From contig NZ_PDWQ01000001.1 of NCBI RefSeq assembly GCF_010211745.1, positions 620,001 to 684,000 on the forward strand: 64,000 bases of DNA, read 5' to 3'. Position 1 is the first letter of the stretch; each line of letters starts with the position of its first letter. The position numbers and the translations under genes were made by a program. This DNA comes from Pseudoxanthomonas kalamensis DSM 18571 (lineage in GTDB: Bacteria > Pseudomonadota > Gammaproteobacteria > Xanthomonadales > Xanthomonadaceae). Of the stretch, positions 1 through 11,270 are shown in pieces. Below the pieces are notes generated by a model. That model saw nothing but the letters and a program-made list of their open reading frames with translations, was not told the DNA's origin and did no database searches.

Positions 1-1
1 T

Positions 2-1507
2 CGGGTGCGCGAAGAGGTGCCGGGTACGGAACGGTTGCGCACATTGATCTCCGGCCTGATGGCGCGCCAGGGACGCCTTGTCGATGCGGCCGACGAGCTG
101 GAGCCCTTGCTGGATGACGCGAATGCGCCGCCATCGCTGCTGCAGGTGGCCGGCCGCCTGCGCCTGCAAGCGGGCCAGCCGGAACGGGCATTGCCGCGCT
201 TGCTGGCGGCGTTCGCCAAGGCGCCTTCCGATCCGCAGATCTTGCCGTTGCTGCGTCAGGCGTGGCAGGCTGGCGGGACAGCTGTGGGTGAAGTCCGCGC
301 GCAACTGGAAGCTGCATTGGCGACCGCGTCCGGCGTCGACGCGCTGTGGGCCACTCGTCTGACGCTGGAGCCGGTCGACAGTGAAGAAGCGCTGGCGGTG
401 ATTGATCGCTGGTTGCAGGCTATGCCGGATTCCCCGGCGGGCTGGTCGGCACGAATGAACCTGCAACGCAGATCTGGAGATCTGGAGCAGGCCGAAGCGA
501 GCGCGAAACGGGTTCTGCAGGCATCGCCAGGTAATGCCGAGGCACATGCGGTTATCGCCGAACGGTTGCGACAACGGGATCCTGAACTTGCGATCGCCTA
601 TCTGCAGGAATTGCGCGACAAGGCTATCGGTCCCGGACGGGCGGTGCTGGATCGCTGGTTGGCACGGATGCATGCCGATTCCGGTCGATACGAGGAGGCC
701 ATCGCCCTGTGGAGCGGGCAGGCCAAGGAGCAGGCAGCGAATTTGCTGCCCTTGCCGCCGGTTAGTCATCCGGTCGATCAGGTTCCCCGCGGGGCCTGGC
801 CGGAGATGGGCGAAGTCGACCCTGAGCAGCCGGTCGCGCTGTTCCTGTGGGGCGCACCCGGCTCGGGAGTGGAGCGTGTGGCGGCGGAACTAGGTGCTTT
901 CACTGCTTTCCGCGACGACCGCTTACAGCCGAATGCGCCAGTTGACGGTTTTCAGCGATATGTCAGCATCGAAGAGCTTTCCAGCGGGCAGCTGGACGGT
1001 GCCGAAATGATCCGCGAGTGGCGCGAGGGTCTACCCGCACGTGGCATCCATGACGGCAGGATCATCGAATGGTTGCTGTGGTGGGACAACGCCTTGCTGC
1101 ATGCGTTGCGACCGCATCTGCCCGGCAGTCGGCTACTGGTCGTTATGCGCGATCCACGTGACATGCTGTTGGAATGGCTGGCCTTCGGCACGCCATCTGC
1201 GATCGGCATGCTGTCACCACTACAGGCAGCGCAATGGATGCGCGCCGTGCTCTGGAAGATCATGGAAATGAACCGCGATCAGCTGCTCGGTCATGCGTTG
1301 CTGAAGCTAGACGGCATCGAGGATGATCGGCAGGCGATCATCGAAGCCATCCGCGAAGCGACCGGACTGGAAGTACCGCAACGAGCCGACGTTACTGCGG
1401 CGAAATTTTTCCCTGCAGGTCACTGGCGCCGGTATGCCCAGGCATTGGAAGAGCCATTCGCCGTGCTGGCCCCGGTGGCTGCGGCATTCGGTTATAAGGA
1501 AACCTGA
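2..1507 (+). CDS. TPR-repeat sulfotransferase-like protein (5' end outside window)
   Basis: The frame is open to the left edge, so the N-terminus is missing; the first usable start inside is GTG at 5. The first ~250 residues are Ala/Leu/Arg-rich helical repeats spaced like tetratricopeptide repeats. Residues ~275-495 look like a P-loop sulfotransferase: a 5'-phosphosulfate-binding-like loop (LFLWGAPGSGVERV, ~279-292) and a 3'-phosphate-binding-like segment (LLVVMRDPRDMLLEW, ~377-391). Such TPR-plus-sulfotransferase proteins are expected to transfer sulfate from PAPS, but the acceptor is unknown and activity is not proven. No PAPS synthesis gene lies nearby. It ends 24 bp before the PEBP gene on the same strand. 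Confidence 0.75.
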   Translation, partial: RVREEVPGTERLRTLISGLMARQGRLVDAADELEPLLDDANAPPSLLQVAGRLRLQAGQPERALPRLLAAFAKAPSDPQILPLLRQAWQAGGTAVGEVRAQLEAALATASGVDALWATRLTLEPVDSEEALAVIDRWLQAMPDSPAGWSARMNLQRRSGDLEQAEASAKRVLQASPGNAEAHAVIAERLRQRDPELAIAYLQELRDKAIGPGRAVLDRWLARMHADSGRYEEAIALWSGQAKEQAANLLPLPPVSHPVDQVPRGAWPEMGEVDPEQPVALFLWGAPGSGVERVAAELGAFTAFRDDRLQPNAPVDGFQRYVSIEELSSGQLDGAEMIREWREGLPARGIHDGRIIEWLLWWDNALLHALRPHLPGSRLLVVMRDPRDMLLEWLAFGTPSAIGMLSPLQAAQWMRAVLWKIMEMNRDQLLGHALLKLDGIEDDRQAIIEAIREATGLEVPQRADVTAAKFFPAGHWRRYAQALEEPFAVLAPVAAAFGYKET

Positions 1508-1531
1508 CGACAATTGCTACGGATATCCGCT

Positions 1532-2149
1532 ATGCAGCTCAGCAGCCAGAGCTTCGACAACCGCCAACCGATCCCGGCCGAATTCGCCATGGGTCTGGCC
1601 GAGGGCTTCGCGCCGAACCGCAATCCGCAACTGGCCTGGGACGAGGTGCCGGGCGGGACACGTTCGTTCGCGTTGTTGTGCATCGATCCGGACGCGCCGA
1701 CGGTAGCCGAAACGGTTGGTCGCAGCGGCATGGAAATTCCGGTCGAACAGCCGCGCGGCGATTTCGTCCACTGGACGATGGCCGACATTCCCGCCGACCT
1801 GCGCGAGATCGCCGCCAGCAGCTGCTGCGATGGCATCACCGCCAGGGGCAAGCGCAATCCGCCGGGCCCCGCAGACTCACGACAGGGCCTGAACGACTAC
1901 ACCGGCTGGTTCGCCGGCGACGCCGACATGGGTGGCGACTATTTCGGTTACGACGGTCCGTATCCGCCGTTCAACGACCTGCGCGTGCACCGCTACTTCT
2001 TCCGCCTGTTCGCGCTGGACGTGGACCGGCTGGAATTGCCGCAGCGCTTCACGGCCGGTGACCTGCTACGCGCGATGCAGGGTCACGTGCTGGCTGAAGC
2101 GACTTTTCACGGCATCTATTCGCTGCATGCCGACCAGGTAAAAGCCTAA
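1532..2149 (+). CDS. YbhB/YbcL family Raf kinase inhibitor-like (PEBP) protein
   Basis: A 205-residue protein of the bacterial phosphatidylethanolamine-binding-protein family. Visible signatures are the DPDAP-type motif (CIDPDAPT, ~residues 50-57), the HWTMADIP segment, and a GYDGPYPP-type loop followed by HRYFFRLFALD. These build the family's anion-binding pocket; physiological ligands are mostly unknown. I start at ATG 1532 (MQLSSQSF) rather than an upstream in-frame TTG because family members begin at this point. The stop overlaps the next start (TAATG), so it is translationally coupled to the RDD gene. Confidence 0.85.
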   Translation: MQLSSQSFDNRQPIPAEFAMGLAEGFAPNRNPQLAWDEVPGGTRSFALLCIDPDAPTVAETVGRSGMEIPVEQPRGDFVHWTMADIPADLREIAASSCCDGITARGKRNPPGPADSRQGLNDYTGWFAGDADMGGDYFGYDGPYPPFNDLRVHRYFFRLFALDVDRLELPQRFTAGDLLRAMQGHVLAEATFHGIYSLHADQVKA

Positions 2150-2733
2150 TGAGCGATGCCGACAATCCCTACCAGGCGTCCGAGGCGGTTCTGGTCGACA
2201 GCAAGGTGCTGTGGGACGTGGAAGCGGCTGGCAAGTGGAGGCGGTTCTTCAATTGGTTGATCGATCGGCTGATGATCTATGGCTTGGCATTCGTGGGCTT
2301 TTTTGTGGCCGCATACGTCTTTGGCGACGGAGTCTTGGCCTGGATCGAGAACATCGACACATTGACCGATTTCGCACTCACTTACGCGGCGACCTTCCTC
2401 TACTACACCTTCTTCGAAGGCCTGTTTGGCTTCAGCATCGGCAAACTGATCACCAATACGCGGGTCGTCGACGAACGGGGTGATCGCCTGTCGTTTGATC
2501 GCGCGGCCTTGCGCAGTCTTTGTCGCCTGATCCCGTTCGACGCGGTATCCCTGCTATTGAGTGACGACCGCGTGCGACGCGCCTGGCACGACTCGCTGGC
2601 GAAGAGTTACGTGGTCGTGCGCGGTACGGCGGCGAAACCGCGTGTGTCGCTGTCCGCGCAGTTCGCCGATGGCCCGCTGGATCCGGCGAAAAAACCAGAA
2701 CCGGCAGCGGCCGAAGCATCGCTGCCGGGTTGA
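2149..2733 (+). CDS. RDD family membrane protein
   Basis: A 194-residue inner-membrane protein. Signature features are an Arg/Asp-containing first helix (RFFNWLIDRLMIYGLAFVGFF), a second hydrophobic segment around residues 75-95, the family's GKLITNTRVVDERG stretch and a late AWHDSLAKSYVV motif. The Pro/Ala-rich C-terminal tail is probably cytoplasmic. RDD proteins are small integral membrane proteins; some have been linked to ion or proton exchange, most are uncharacterised. The start overlaps the stop of the PEBP gene by one base. It converges tail to tail with the lipoprotein gene only 7 bp away. Confidence 0.85.
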   Translation: MSDADNPYQASEAVLVDSKVLWDVEAAGKWRRFFNWLIDRLMIYGLAFVGFFVAAYVFGDGVLAWIENIDTLTDFALTYAATFLYYTFFEGLFGFSIGKLITNTRVVDERGDRLSFDRAALRSLCRLIPFDAVSLLLSDDRVRRAWHDSLAKSYVVVRGTAAKPRVSLSAQFADGPLDPAKKPEPAAAEASLPG

Positions 2734-2740
2734 GGCCGGC

Positions 2741-3568
2741 TTACTTCTTCACGACTTCCGATTCGACCACCATGTCCAGCACGTAGGCTAACGACGAGCC
2801 GTCGGCGGGCGGGTTCTTGATGGCGTAGCGATTGACTCGCAGCACGTTGCGGATGCCGGGCTGGTGGGTGTAGCCCTCGATGCTGCCGTAGAAGTGCTGG
2901 AACTCGTCTGCTGTCCCGGTCTTCAGGCCCTTGCCGTCGTAATGGATCTCGCGCACCTGCAGGCACTGCAGGTCCGGTATCAGCGGATGCGGACAGGGTC
3001 GGGTTTGCGCGGCGACCTCCAGGAACATGCGTTCGCCCGGTCCGCCATAGCGGGTTTCCGGGGTCGGCACGCCGTTGAACAGCAGACGGTCTCCGGCCGC
3101 GTTGACCAGCGTGAGTCGCGGGGTGTCGCCGGAGGCGACGGACACCTGCAACGGACCTTGCAGACGTGTGCCGATCTCCTGGTCCAGCGCCATCAGCTTG
3201 GGGTCGACGCAAGCCATCATTGTTGAGGCCAGCTGGCCGGCGGTCAGGGTGTTGCCTTCCAGCGCGTATCCGCCATTCATGCGATTGCAGGTGCCGCTGA
3301 TGGCGACGCGACCGTCGGCGAAGTCCAACGTGACCGGCGGGTCGGTGCGCACGAACAAGGTGTCGAGGGATTGACCGGAAGCATCGGAGGCTTCCGACAG
3401 TTGCCAGTGGAAGCCTTCCAGTTTCGGCATGGCCGCAGTGTCAGCAGGTTCCGGCGCAGATTCGGTATGCGCAGGGTCCGGAATTTGCGGGCAGCCGGTC
3501 AATGTCAGGGTCGTGCCAAGCAAGGCCAGACCGAACAGGGTCAGGCGGGATGGGGTGGATGTCTTCAT
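2741..3568 (-). CDS. Lipoprotein with META (DUF306/HslJ-like) and DUF4377 domains
   Basis: A 275-residue secreted lipoprotein. A lysine-containing hydrophobic leader ends in a lipobox (LTGC, Cys26). The middle (~residues 50-160) is a META/HslJ-like domain with the characteristic SGTCNRMNGGY and a LASTMMACVDP segment. The C-terminal ~100 residues, with paired cysteines (TRPCPHPLIPDLQCLQV), match the DUF4377 type that often follows META domains. HslJ-like domains have been linked to heat-shock and novobiocin phenotypes; no catalytic role is established. It is probably anchored in the outer membrane facing the periplasm. Divergence from uppP is not involved: uppP lies upstream on the same strand, 69 bp away. 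Confidence 0.85.
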   Translation of the reverse strand: MKTSTPSRLTLFGLALLGTTLTLTGCPQIPDPAHTESAPEPADTAAMPKLEGFHWQLSEASDASGQSLDTLFVRTDPPVTLDFADGRVAISGTCNRMNGGYALEGNTLTAGQLASTMMACVDPKLMALDQEIGTRLQGPLQVSVASGDTPRLTLVNAAGDRLLFNGVPTPETRYGGPGERMFLEVAAQTRPCPHPLIPDLQCLQVREIHYDGKGLKTGTADEFQHFYGSIEGYTHQPGIRNVLRVNRYAIKNPPADGSSLAYVLDMVVESEVVKK

Positions 3569-3637
3569 CGTTGAACCTCGTGTCGTGCCGATTGGGAGTG
3601 GAACGTTGCAGGAGGCGAAGCGGGGTTGCGGAGCGGA

Positions 3638-4444
3638 TCAGGCCCCGGCGGGAATCCACAGCAGCAGCAGGGCGCCGAAGGCCATGCGATAGATCGCGAA
3701 CGGGGTGAAGCGGTGGCTCTGGATGTAGTGCAGCAGCCACTTCACCGACACGAAGGCGGTGACGGCGCTGGCGGCGAAGGCGACCGCAAACGATGCCCAG
3801 TCTTCCTCGGCCGCCTGTCCGCTGCCGACCACGTCGATCAGTTCGTAGGCGGTCGCCGCGAACATCGTCGGAATGCCGACCAGGAAGGCGAACTCCGTGG
3901 CCGCCGCGCGGCTGGTGGTGCCGGCCAGCAGGGCCACGAAGATGGTCGCGCCGGAACGCGACGTGCCGGGGAACACGCCGGCCACGACCTGGGCGATGCC
4001 GACCAGCAGGGCCACGGTCCAGGTGATGGTGGCGCGTTCGCCGAGGGCGGCGGCACGCTTGGCCGCGAAATGTTCGGCCGCCAGCATCCATATGCCGCCC
4101 AGCACCAGCGCCCAGGCGACCGGGGTGATTTCGTCGGGCAGCTCGAAGCCCAGCTTCTTGACGACCAGGCCGAGCACGGCGGTGACGCCGAAGGCGGCCG
4201 CCAGCTTCAGCGCGTAATCGCGGTTGCCCGGCTGGCCGAAGCCGGTCAGCAGCCGCCACAGCCGCTGCCGGTAGATCAGCACCACGGCGAGGATCGCCCC
4301 GGCCTGGATGCCGATGTTGAACAGGTCGCTGCGATGGCCCAGCCAGCGCTCGGCGATCAGCAGGTGACCGGTGCTGGAAATCGGCAGAAATTCGGTCAGG
4401 CCTTCGATGATGCCCAGCAACAGGGCGGAGAGCAGGTCGGTCAT
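3638..4444 (-). CDS. uppP: Undecaprenyl-diphosphatase UppP (BacA)
   Basis: A 268-residue polytopic membrane protein that dephosphorylates undecaprenyl diphosphate to recycle the lipid carrier for peptidoglycan and O-antigen; overproduction gives bacitracin resistance. The family's two conserved regions are visible: GIIEGLTEFLPISSTGHLL near the N-terminus (Glu-rich motif) and VFPGTSRSGATI near residue 160 (the PGxSRSG signature). About eight hydrophobic segments span the protein, and the length is normal. The start ATG is at 4444. It is divergent from glnA, and their 213-bp intergenic region carries the NtrC/sigma-54 elements that belong to glnA. Confidence 0.96.
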   Translation of the reverse strand: MTDLLSALLLGIIEGLTEFLPISSTGHLLIAERWLGHRSDLFNIGIQAGAILAVVLIYRQRLWRLLTGFGQPGNRDYALKLAAAFGVTAVLGLVVKKLGFELPDEITPVAWALVLGGIWMLAAEHFAAKRAAALGERATITWTVALLVGIAQVVAGVFPGTSRSGATIFVALLAGTTSRAAATEFAFLVGIPTMFAATAYELIDVVGSGQAAEEDWASFAVAFAASAVTAFVSVKWLLHYIQSHRFTPFAIYRMAFGALLLLWIPAGA

Positions 4445-4490
4445 GGGGCGGGGCGTGCGGAGGGGCGCTCAGGATAGAGGAAAACCTGGT

Positions 4491-4507
4491 AGCACTATTT
4501 TGGTGAA
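4491..4507 (+). promoter_or_regulatory. NtrC binding site 1 upstream of glnA
   Basis: AGCACTATTTTGGTGAA matches the NtrC dyad consensus GCAC-N5-GGTGC at all core positions except the last base. It lies about 128 bp upstream of the start expected from the sigma-54 element. Its centre is 32 bp (about three helical turns) from site 2. Confidence 0.85.
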
Positions 4508-4522
4508 TCGCGATTTCGACAA

Positions 4523-4539
4523 CGCACTATTATGGTACT
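4523..4539 (+). promoter_or_regulatory. NtrC binding site 2 upstream of glnA
   Basis: CGCACTATTATGGTACT retains GCAC-N5-TGGT with a degenerate right end. It is on the same helical face as site 1 and about 96 bp upstream of the predicted transcription start. This is the enhancer arrangement known for enterobacterial glnA. Confidence 0.8.
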
Positions 4540-4600
4540 TTCGGTAGTTGTAGCTGCAACTATTGGCAAGAAAATCAATATCTTGTGAGCATCTCGCAGT

Positions 4601-4616
4601 TGGCATGCCGCTTGCA
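4601..4616 (+). promoter_or_regulatory. Sigma-54 (-24/-12) promoter of glnA
   Basis: TGGCATGCCGCTTGCA fits TGGCACG-N4-TTGCW with one mismatch. Exactly 10 bp separate the invariant GG (4602-4603) and GC (4614-4615). Transcription would begin near 4627, about 30 bp before the glnA ATG. With the two NtrC sites upstream this is a complete nitrogen-regulated promoter. Confidence 0.9.
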
Positions 4617-4657
4617 ATATCACGGTCACACTTTCCACACACCCGAGGGATTTCCCA

Positions 4658-6575
<1,918 letters not shown>

Positions 6576-6595
6576 CCCCAACTCGGAGCCTGCAT

Positions 6596-8059
6596 ATGAA
6601 GACCGTTCTGTTCTCCGGGTGGAAGACCCGATTGCAAGTGATCTGCCTGGCCGCGCTGTGCAGCATGGCCTTGGGTACCAGTTTCGGCGCGATCGCGCAG
6701 GAAGCCGCCGCCGCACCGGCGGTCGAGGAAGTCGCCGCCGATGCCGCCGCGATGGTCGAAGAGGCCGCGCCGGCCGACGTGGCGGTGGTGGAAGAGGCGG
6801 TTGCCGAAGAGGCGCCGGCCGTCGAACCGACCGTCGACAAGGGCGACGTGGCGTGGATGCTGACGTCGACCCTGCTGGTGCTGCTGATGACGGTGCCGGG
6901 CCTGGCGCTGTTCTACGGCGGCATGGTGCGGTCGAAGAACGTGCTGTCGGTGCTGATCCAGGTCATCACCGTGTTCTCGCTGCTCGGCATCCTGTGGGTG
7001 GTGTACGGCTACAGCTACGCCTTCGAAGGTGGCAATGCGTTCATCGGTACGGCCGACAAGCTGTTCCTGAAGGGCGTGACCGGCGACAGCCTGGCCGCGA
7101 CCTTCACCGACGGGGTGATGCTGCCGGAATACGTGTTCATCGTGTTCCAGCTGACCTTCGCCGGCATCACCGGCGCGCTGATCGTCGGCGCCTTCGCCGA
7201 GCGGGTGAAGTTCGCCGCGGTGCTGCTGTTCTCGGTGATCTGGTTCACCTTCGGCTACCTGCCGATCGCGCATATGGTCTGGGGCGGCGGCGGTTACCTG
7301 CTGGACAAGGGCGCGCTGGACTTCGCCGGCGGCACCGTGGTCCACATCAATGCGGGCGTGGCTGGTCTGGTCGGTTCGTACTTCGTCGGCAAGCGCTTGG
7401 GCTACGGCGTGTCGGCGCTGAAGCCGCACAACGTGACCCTGACCTTCGTCGGCGCTTCGCTGCTGTGGGTGGGCTGGTTCGGCTTCAACGCCGGCTCTAA
7501 CCTGGAAGCCACCTCGGGCGCCGCGCTGGCGTTCCTGAACACCATGCTGGCGACCGCTGCGGCGATCCTGGCCTGGGCCCTGGTCGAGAAGATCGTCAAG
7601 GGCAAGGCGTCGGCGCTGGGTGTGGCCTCCGGTGCGGTCGCCGGTCTGGTCGGCATCACCCCGGCCTGCGGCTCGGTCGGCCCGTTCGGTGCGATCGCGG
7701 TCGGCGTCGCCGCCGGGGTGATCTGCGTCTGGGGCGTCAACGGGCTGAAGAAGCTGCTCGGTGCGGACGACAGCCTCGACGTGTTCGGCGTGCACGGCAT
7801 CGGCGGCATCGTCGGCGCCCTGCTGACCGGCGTGTTCACCGCGCCCAGCCTGGGCGGCACCGGCGGCGAGGACTTCAGCATCGCCCACCAGGTCGGCATC
7901 CAGGCCCTGGGCGTGGGCGTGACCATCGTCTGGATCGGCATCGTCTCGGTGGTCGGCTTCCTGATCGCCAAGCTGGTGTTCGGCCTGCGGGTCAGCGAAG
8001 ACGCCGAACGCGAGGGTCTGGACATCACCTCGCACGGCGAGTCGGCCTACGAGGCCTGA
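6596..8059 (+). CDS. amtB: Ammonium transporter AmtB
   Basis: A 487-residue inner-membrane ammonium channel with 11 predicted hydrophobic helices after a long N-terminus. The first ~30 residues look like a signal peptide ending near AIAQ. They are followed by a ~45-residue Ala/Val/Glu-rich acidic stretch before the first core helix (DKGDVAWMLTSTLLVLLMTVPGLALFYGGMVRSKN). Core Amt features include the twin-His region (HINAGVAGLVGS and DVFGVHGIGGIVGALL). The start ATG 6596 has GGAG 7 nt upstream; an in-frame GTG at 6572 would overlap glnK. The linker is longer than in E. coli AmtB. GlnK just upstream is the expected plug of the cytoplasmic pore. Confidence 0.95.
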   Translation: MKTVLFSGWKTRLQVICLAALCSMALGTSFGAIAQEAAAAPAVEEVAADAAAMVEEAAPADVAVVEEAVAEEAPAVEPTVDKGDVAWMLTSTLLVLLMTVPGLALFYGGMVRSKNVLSVLIQVITVFSLLGILWVVYGYSYAFEGGNAFIGTADKLFLKGVTGDSLAATFTDGVMLPEYVFIVFQLTFAGITGALIVGAFAERVKFAAVLLFSVIWFTFGYLPIAHMVWGGGGYLLDKGALDFAGGTVVHINAGVAGLVGSYFVGKRLGYGVSALKPHNVTLTFVGASLLWVGWFGFNAGSNLEATSGAALAFLNTMLATAAAILAWALVEKIVKGKASALGVASGAVAGLVGITPACGSVGPFGAIAVGVAAGVICVWGVNGLKKLLGADDSLDVFGVHGIGGIVGALLTGVFTAPSLGGTGGEDFSIAHQVGIQALGVGVTIVWIGIVSVVGFLIAKLVFGLRVSEDAEREGLDITSHGESAYEA

Positions 8060-8078
8060 GGGACATCCGGCTCGCCGT

Positions 8079-8095
8079 TGCACTAAACTGGTGCA
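8079..8095 (+). promoter_or_regulatory. NtrC site overlapping the ntrB promoter and start (autorepression)
   Basis: TGCACTAAACTGGTGCA is a near-perfect NtrC dyad (TGCAC-N7-GTGCA) ending one base before the ntrB ATG. It contains the -10-like TAAACT (8084-8089). Bound NtrC would block RNA polymerase, as known for the enterobacterial glnL promoter. Confidence 0.85.
8084..8089 (+). promoter_or_regulatory. Candidate -10 element of ntrB, leaderless transcript
   Basis: TAAACT ends 6 nt before the ATG at 8096, so transcription would start at or next to the initiation codon. A weak -35 (GGGACA, 8060-8065) is 18 bp upstream. No Shine-Dalgarno is visible, which agrees with leaderless translation. Confidence 0.5.
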
Positions 8096-9185
8096 ATGGC
8101 GAGTCCGGCCCCCTTCGACATGCAACAAGAGCCCGGCCCCGGCGTGCTGCATACGCCGGTGGCCTGGGCGAATCCCGAAGGTCTGATTGTCGGCGTCAAC
8201 CCGGCGTTTGCCCGCTGGATGGGGATCGGTACCCGTCGCCTGCAGGGGCAACCGTTGGCGGCGCTGGAAGTGGAAGGCGAGGCCATGGCCCGGTTCCTGG
8301 CAAACAAGGACTCCGAACACGACGCGTTGCGCCTGCACCGGCTGACGCTGGCGGCACCCGGCGAGAAGCCGCGCTTCGCCGAAGCCTGGCTGTCGCGGCA
8401 TGAACACGGCTGGCTGCTCGAGGCGCATCCGGTCGACGAGTTTCCGGTCATCGACCCCACCCTGACCCTGCCCAGCGCCTTCGCCGCCGCGTTGAAGGGG
8501 CTGGCGCACGAATTGCGCAATCCGCTGGCCGGGCTGAAGGGCGCGGCGCAGCTGCTGTCGCGGCGCGCACAGCAGCGCCACGACAACGAAGACGAACGCG
8601 AATTGATCGAACTGATCGAATCGGAAACCGACCGCCTCAGCGCGCTGCTGGACCAGTTGCTGTCGCCCAAGCCGCAGCGGCCGCATACCTGGATCAACAT
8701 CCATCAGGTACTGGAGCGCGTGCTGCGCCTGGCCGAAGCCGAACACGGCTGGGCCATGCGCCTGCAACGCGACTACGACCCCAGCCTGCCGGAATTCTCC
8801 GGCGACGCCGACCGTCTGGTGCAGGCGGTGTGGAACCTGGTCCGCAACGCGCTGCAGGCCGGCGCCAGCCATGTGACCCTGCGCACCCGGGTCGAGCGCA
8901 ACGTGCGCATCAACGAGCACCTGCACGCGATGGTCATGCGGGTGGAAATCGTCGATGACGGCGGCGGCGTGCCGGAGGAACTGGCCGAGCATCTGTTCCT
9001 GCCGCTGGTCAGCAGTCGTGCCGAAGGCAGCGGTCTGGGACTGGCGCTGGCGCAGCAGGTTGCGCGCGAGCACGGCGGGTCGCTGAGCTACCGCTCGCGC
9101 CCCGGGCATACCGTGTTCACCCTGCTGCTGCCCTTGCCGCTGAGCGAATCCGACGGCGGCGAATTCACCGAGGGAGGCGAAGCCC

Positions 9186-9196
<11 letters not shown>
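8096..9196 (+). CDS. ntrB: Nitrogen regulation sensor histidine kinase NtrB
   Basis: A 366-residue cytoplasmic kinase that phosphorylates or, when bound by PII, dephosphorylates NtrC. An N-terminal PAS-like domain (~residues 15-115) is followed by the H-box GLAHELRNPLAGLKGAAQLL with phospho-acceptor His138. The C-terminal ATPase has an N-box (VWNLVRNALQAG), G1 (DDGGGVP) and G2 (GSGLGLALA). There is no membrane segment. Start ATG 8096 lies directly behind an NtrC dyad and -10 element; the next in-frame ATG is 8120. Its 3' end overlaps ntrC by 11 bp, so the pair is translationally coupled. It can also be named glnL. Confidence 0.95.
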
Positions 9197-10592
<1,396 letters not shown>

Positions 10593-10673
10593 ACCGCGGC
10601 ACGCTCGCTCGCGGATGCGGCAAGCGTGGCAAGGTTACACTGCGAAGCGACATCAGGGACATGGAGTTTCGAC

Positions 10674-11270
10674 ATGCGGCGCTCGCTGTTTCTTGCCTGC
10701 ATCGCCGGCAGCGCGATCGGACTGTCTGCCTGCGGCAGTGCGCCGCCACCCAAGCCCGCCTTGCAGGTCCCCGACACCAGCACCGCCGCCGAGGCGGTGG
10801 CCAATCTGGCTTCGGCGTCGGCCAGCTTGGTCAGTGGGCGGGTGACTTTGGTGCCGGAAGCGGGCGGGGTGCATATCACCGGCGTGATCGGTGGATTGCA
10901 GCCGCGCGCCGCGCATGGCTTCCACGTGCACGAGATTGGCGACTGCAGTGCGGTGGATGCCAGCAGCGCCGGCCCGCATTTCAATCCGTTCGCCGCCGCG
11001 CACGGCCATTCGACCACGCCGATGGACGCGCATCACGCCGGCGACATGGACAACCTGATGGCCGACGAAGAGGGCGTGGCCCGGGTCGACGTGCATCTGC
11101 GAGGGGTGACCCTGGGCGGCGGCGCGGTCAACGACATCGCCGGCCGCGCGCTGATCGTGCATGCGCAGGCCGACGACTACCGCGGCCAACCGGCCGGCAA
11201 CGCCGGCGCGCGGGTGGCCTGCGGTCTCATCAAGGTGACGAAACAGGCCGAACTCAGTCCTGCAGGATGA
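10674..11270 (+). CDS. sodC: Cu/Zn superoxide dismutase, lipoprotein
   Basis: A 198-residue periplasmic enzyme that dismutates superoxide. A signal peptide ends in a lipobox (LSAC, Cys20), so it is membrane-anchored. Copper/zinc ligands are visible in GFHVHEIGDC, in the GPHFNPFAAAHGH region and in the late loop (GRALIVHAQADDY), with the disulfide partner in RVACGLIKV. The ATG at 10674 is chosen because it starts the signal peptide; an upstream in-frame ATG at 10626 gives a non-leader extension. The 3' end overlaps the convergent gene at 11254 by 17 bp. Confidence 0.95.
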   Translation: MRRSLFLACIAGSAIGLSACGSAPPPKPALQVPDTSTAAEAVANLASASASLVSGRVTLVPEAGGVHITGVIGGLQPRAAHGFHVHEIGDCSAVDASSAGPHFNPFAAAHGHSTTPMDAHHAGDMDNLMADEEGVARVDVHLRGVTLGGGAVNDIAGRALIVHAQADDYRGQPAGNAGARVACGLIKVTKQAELSPAG

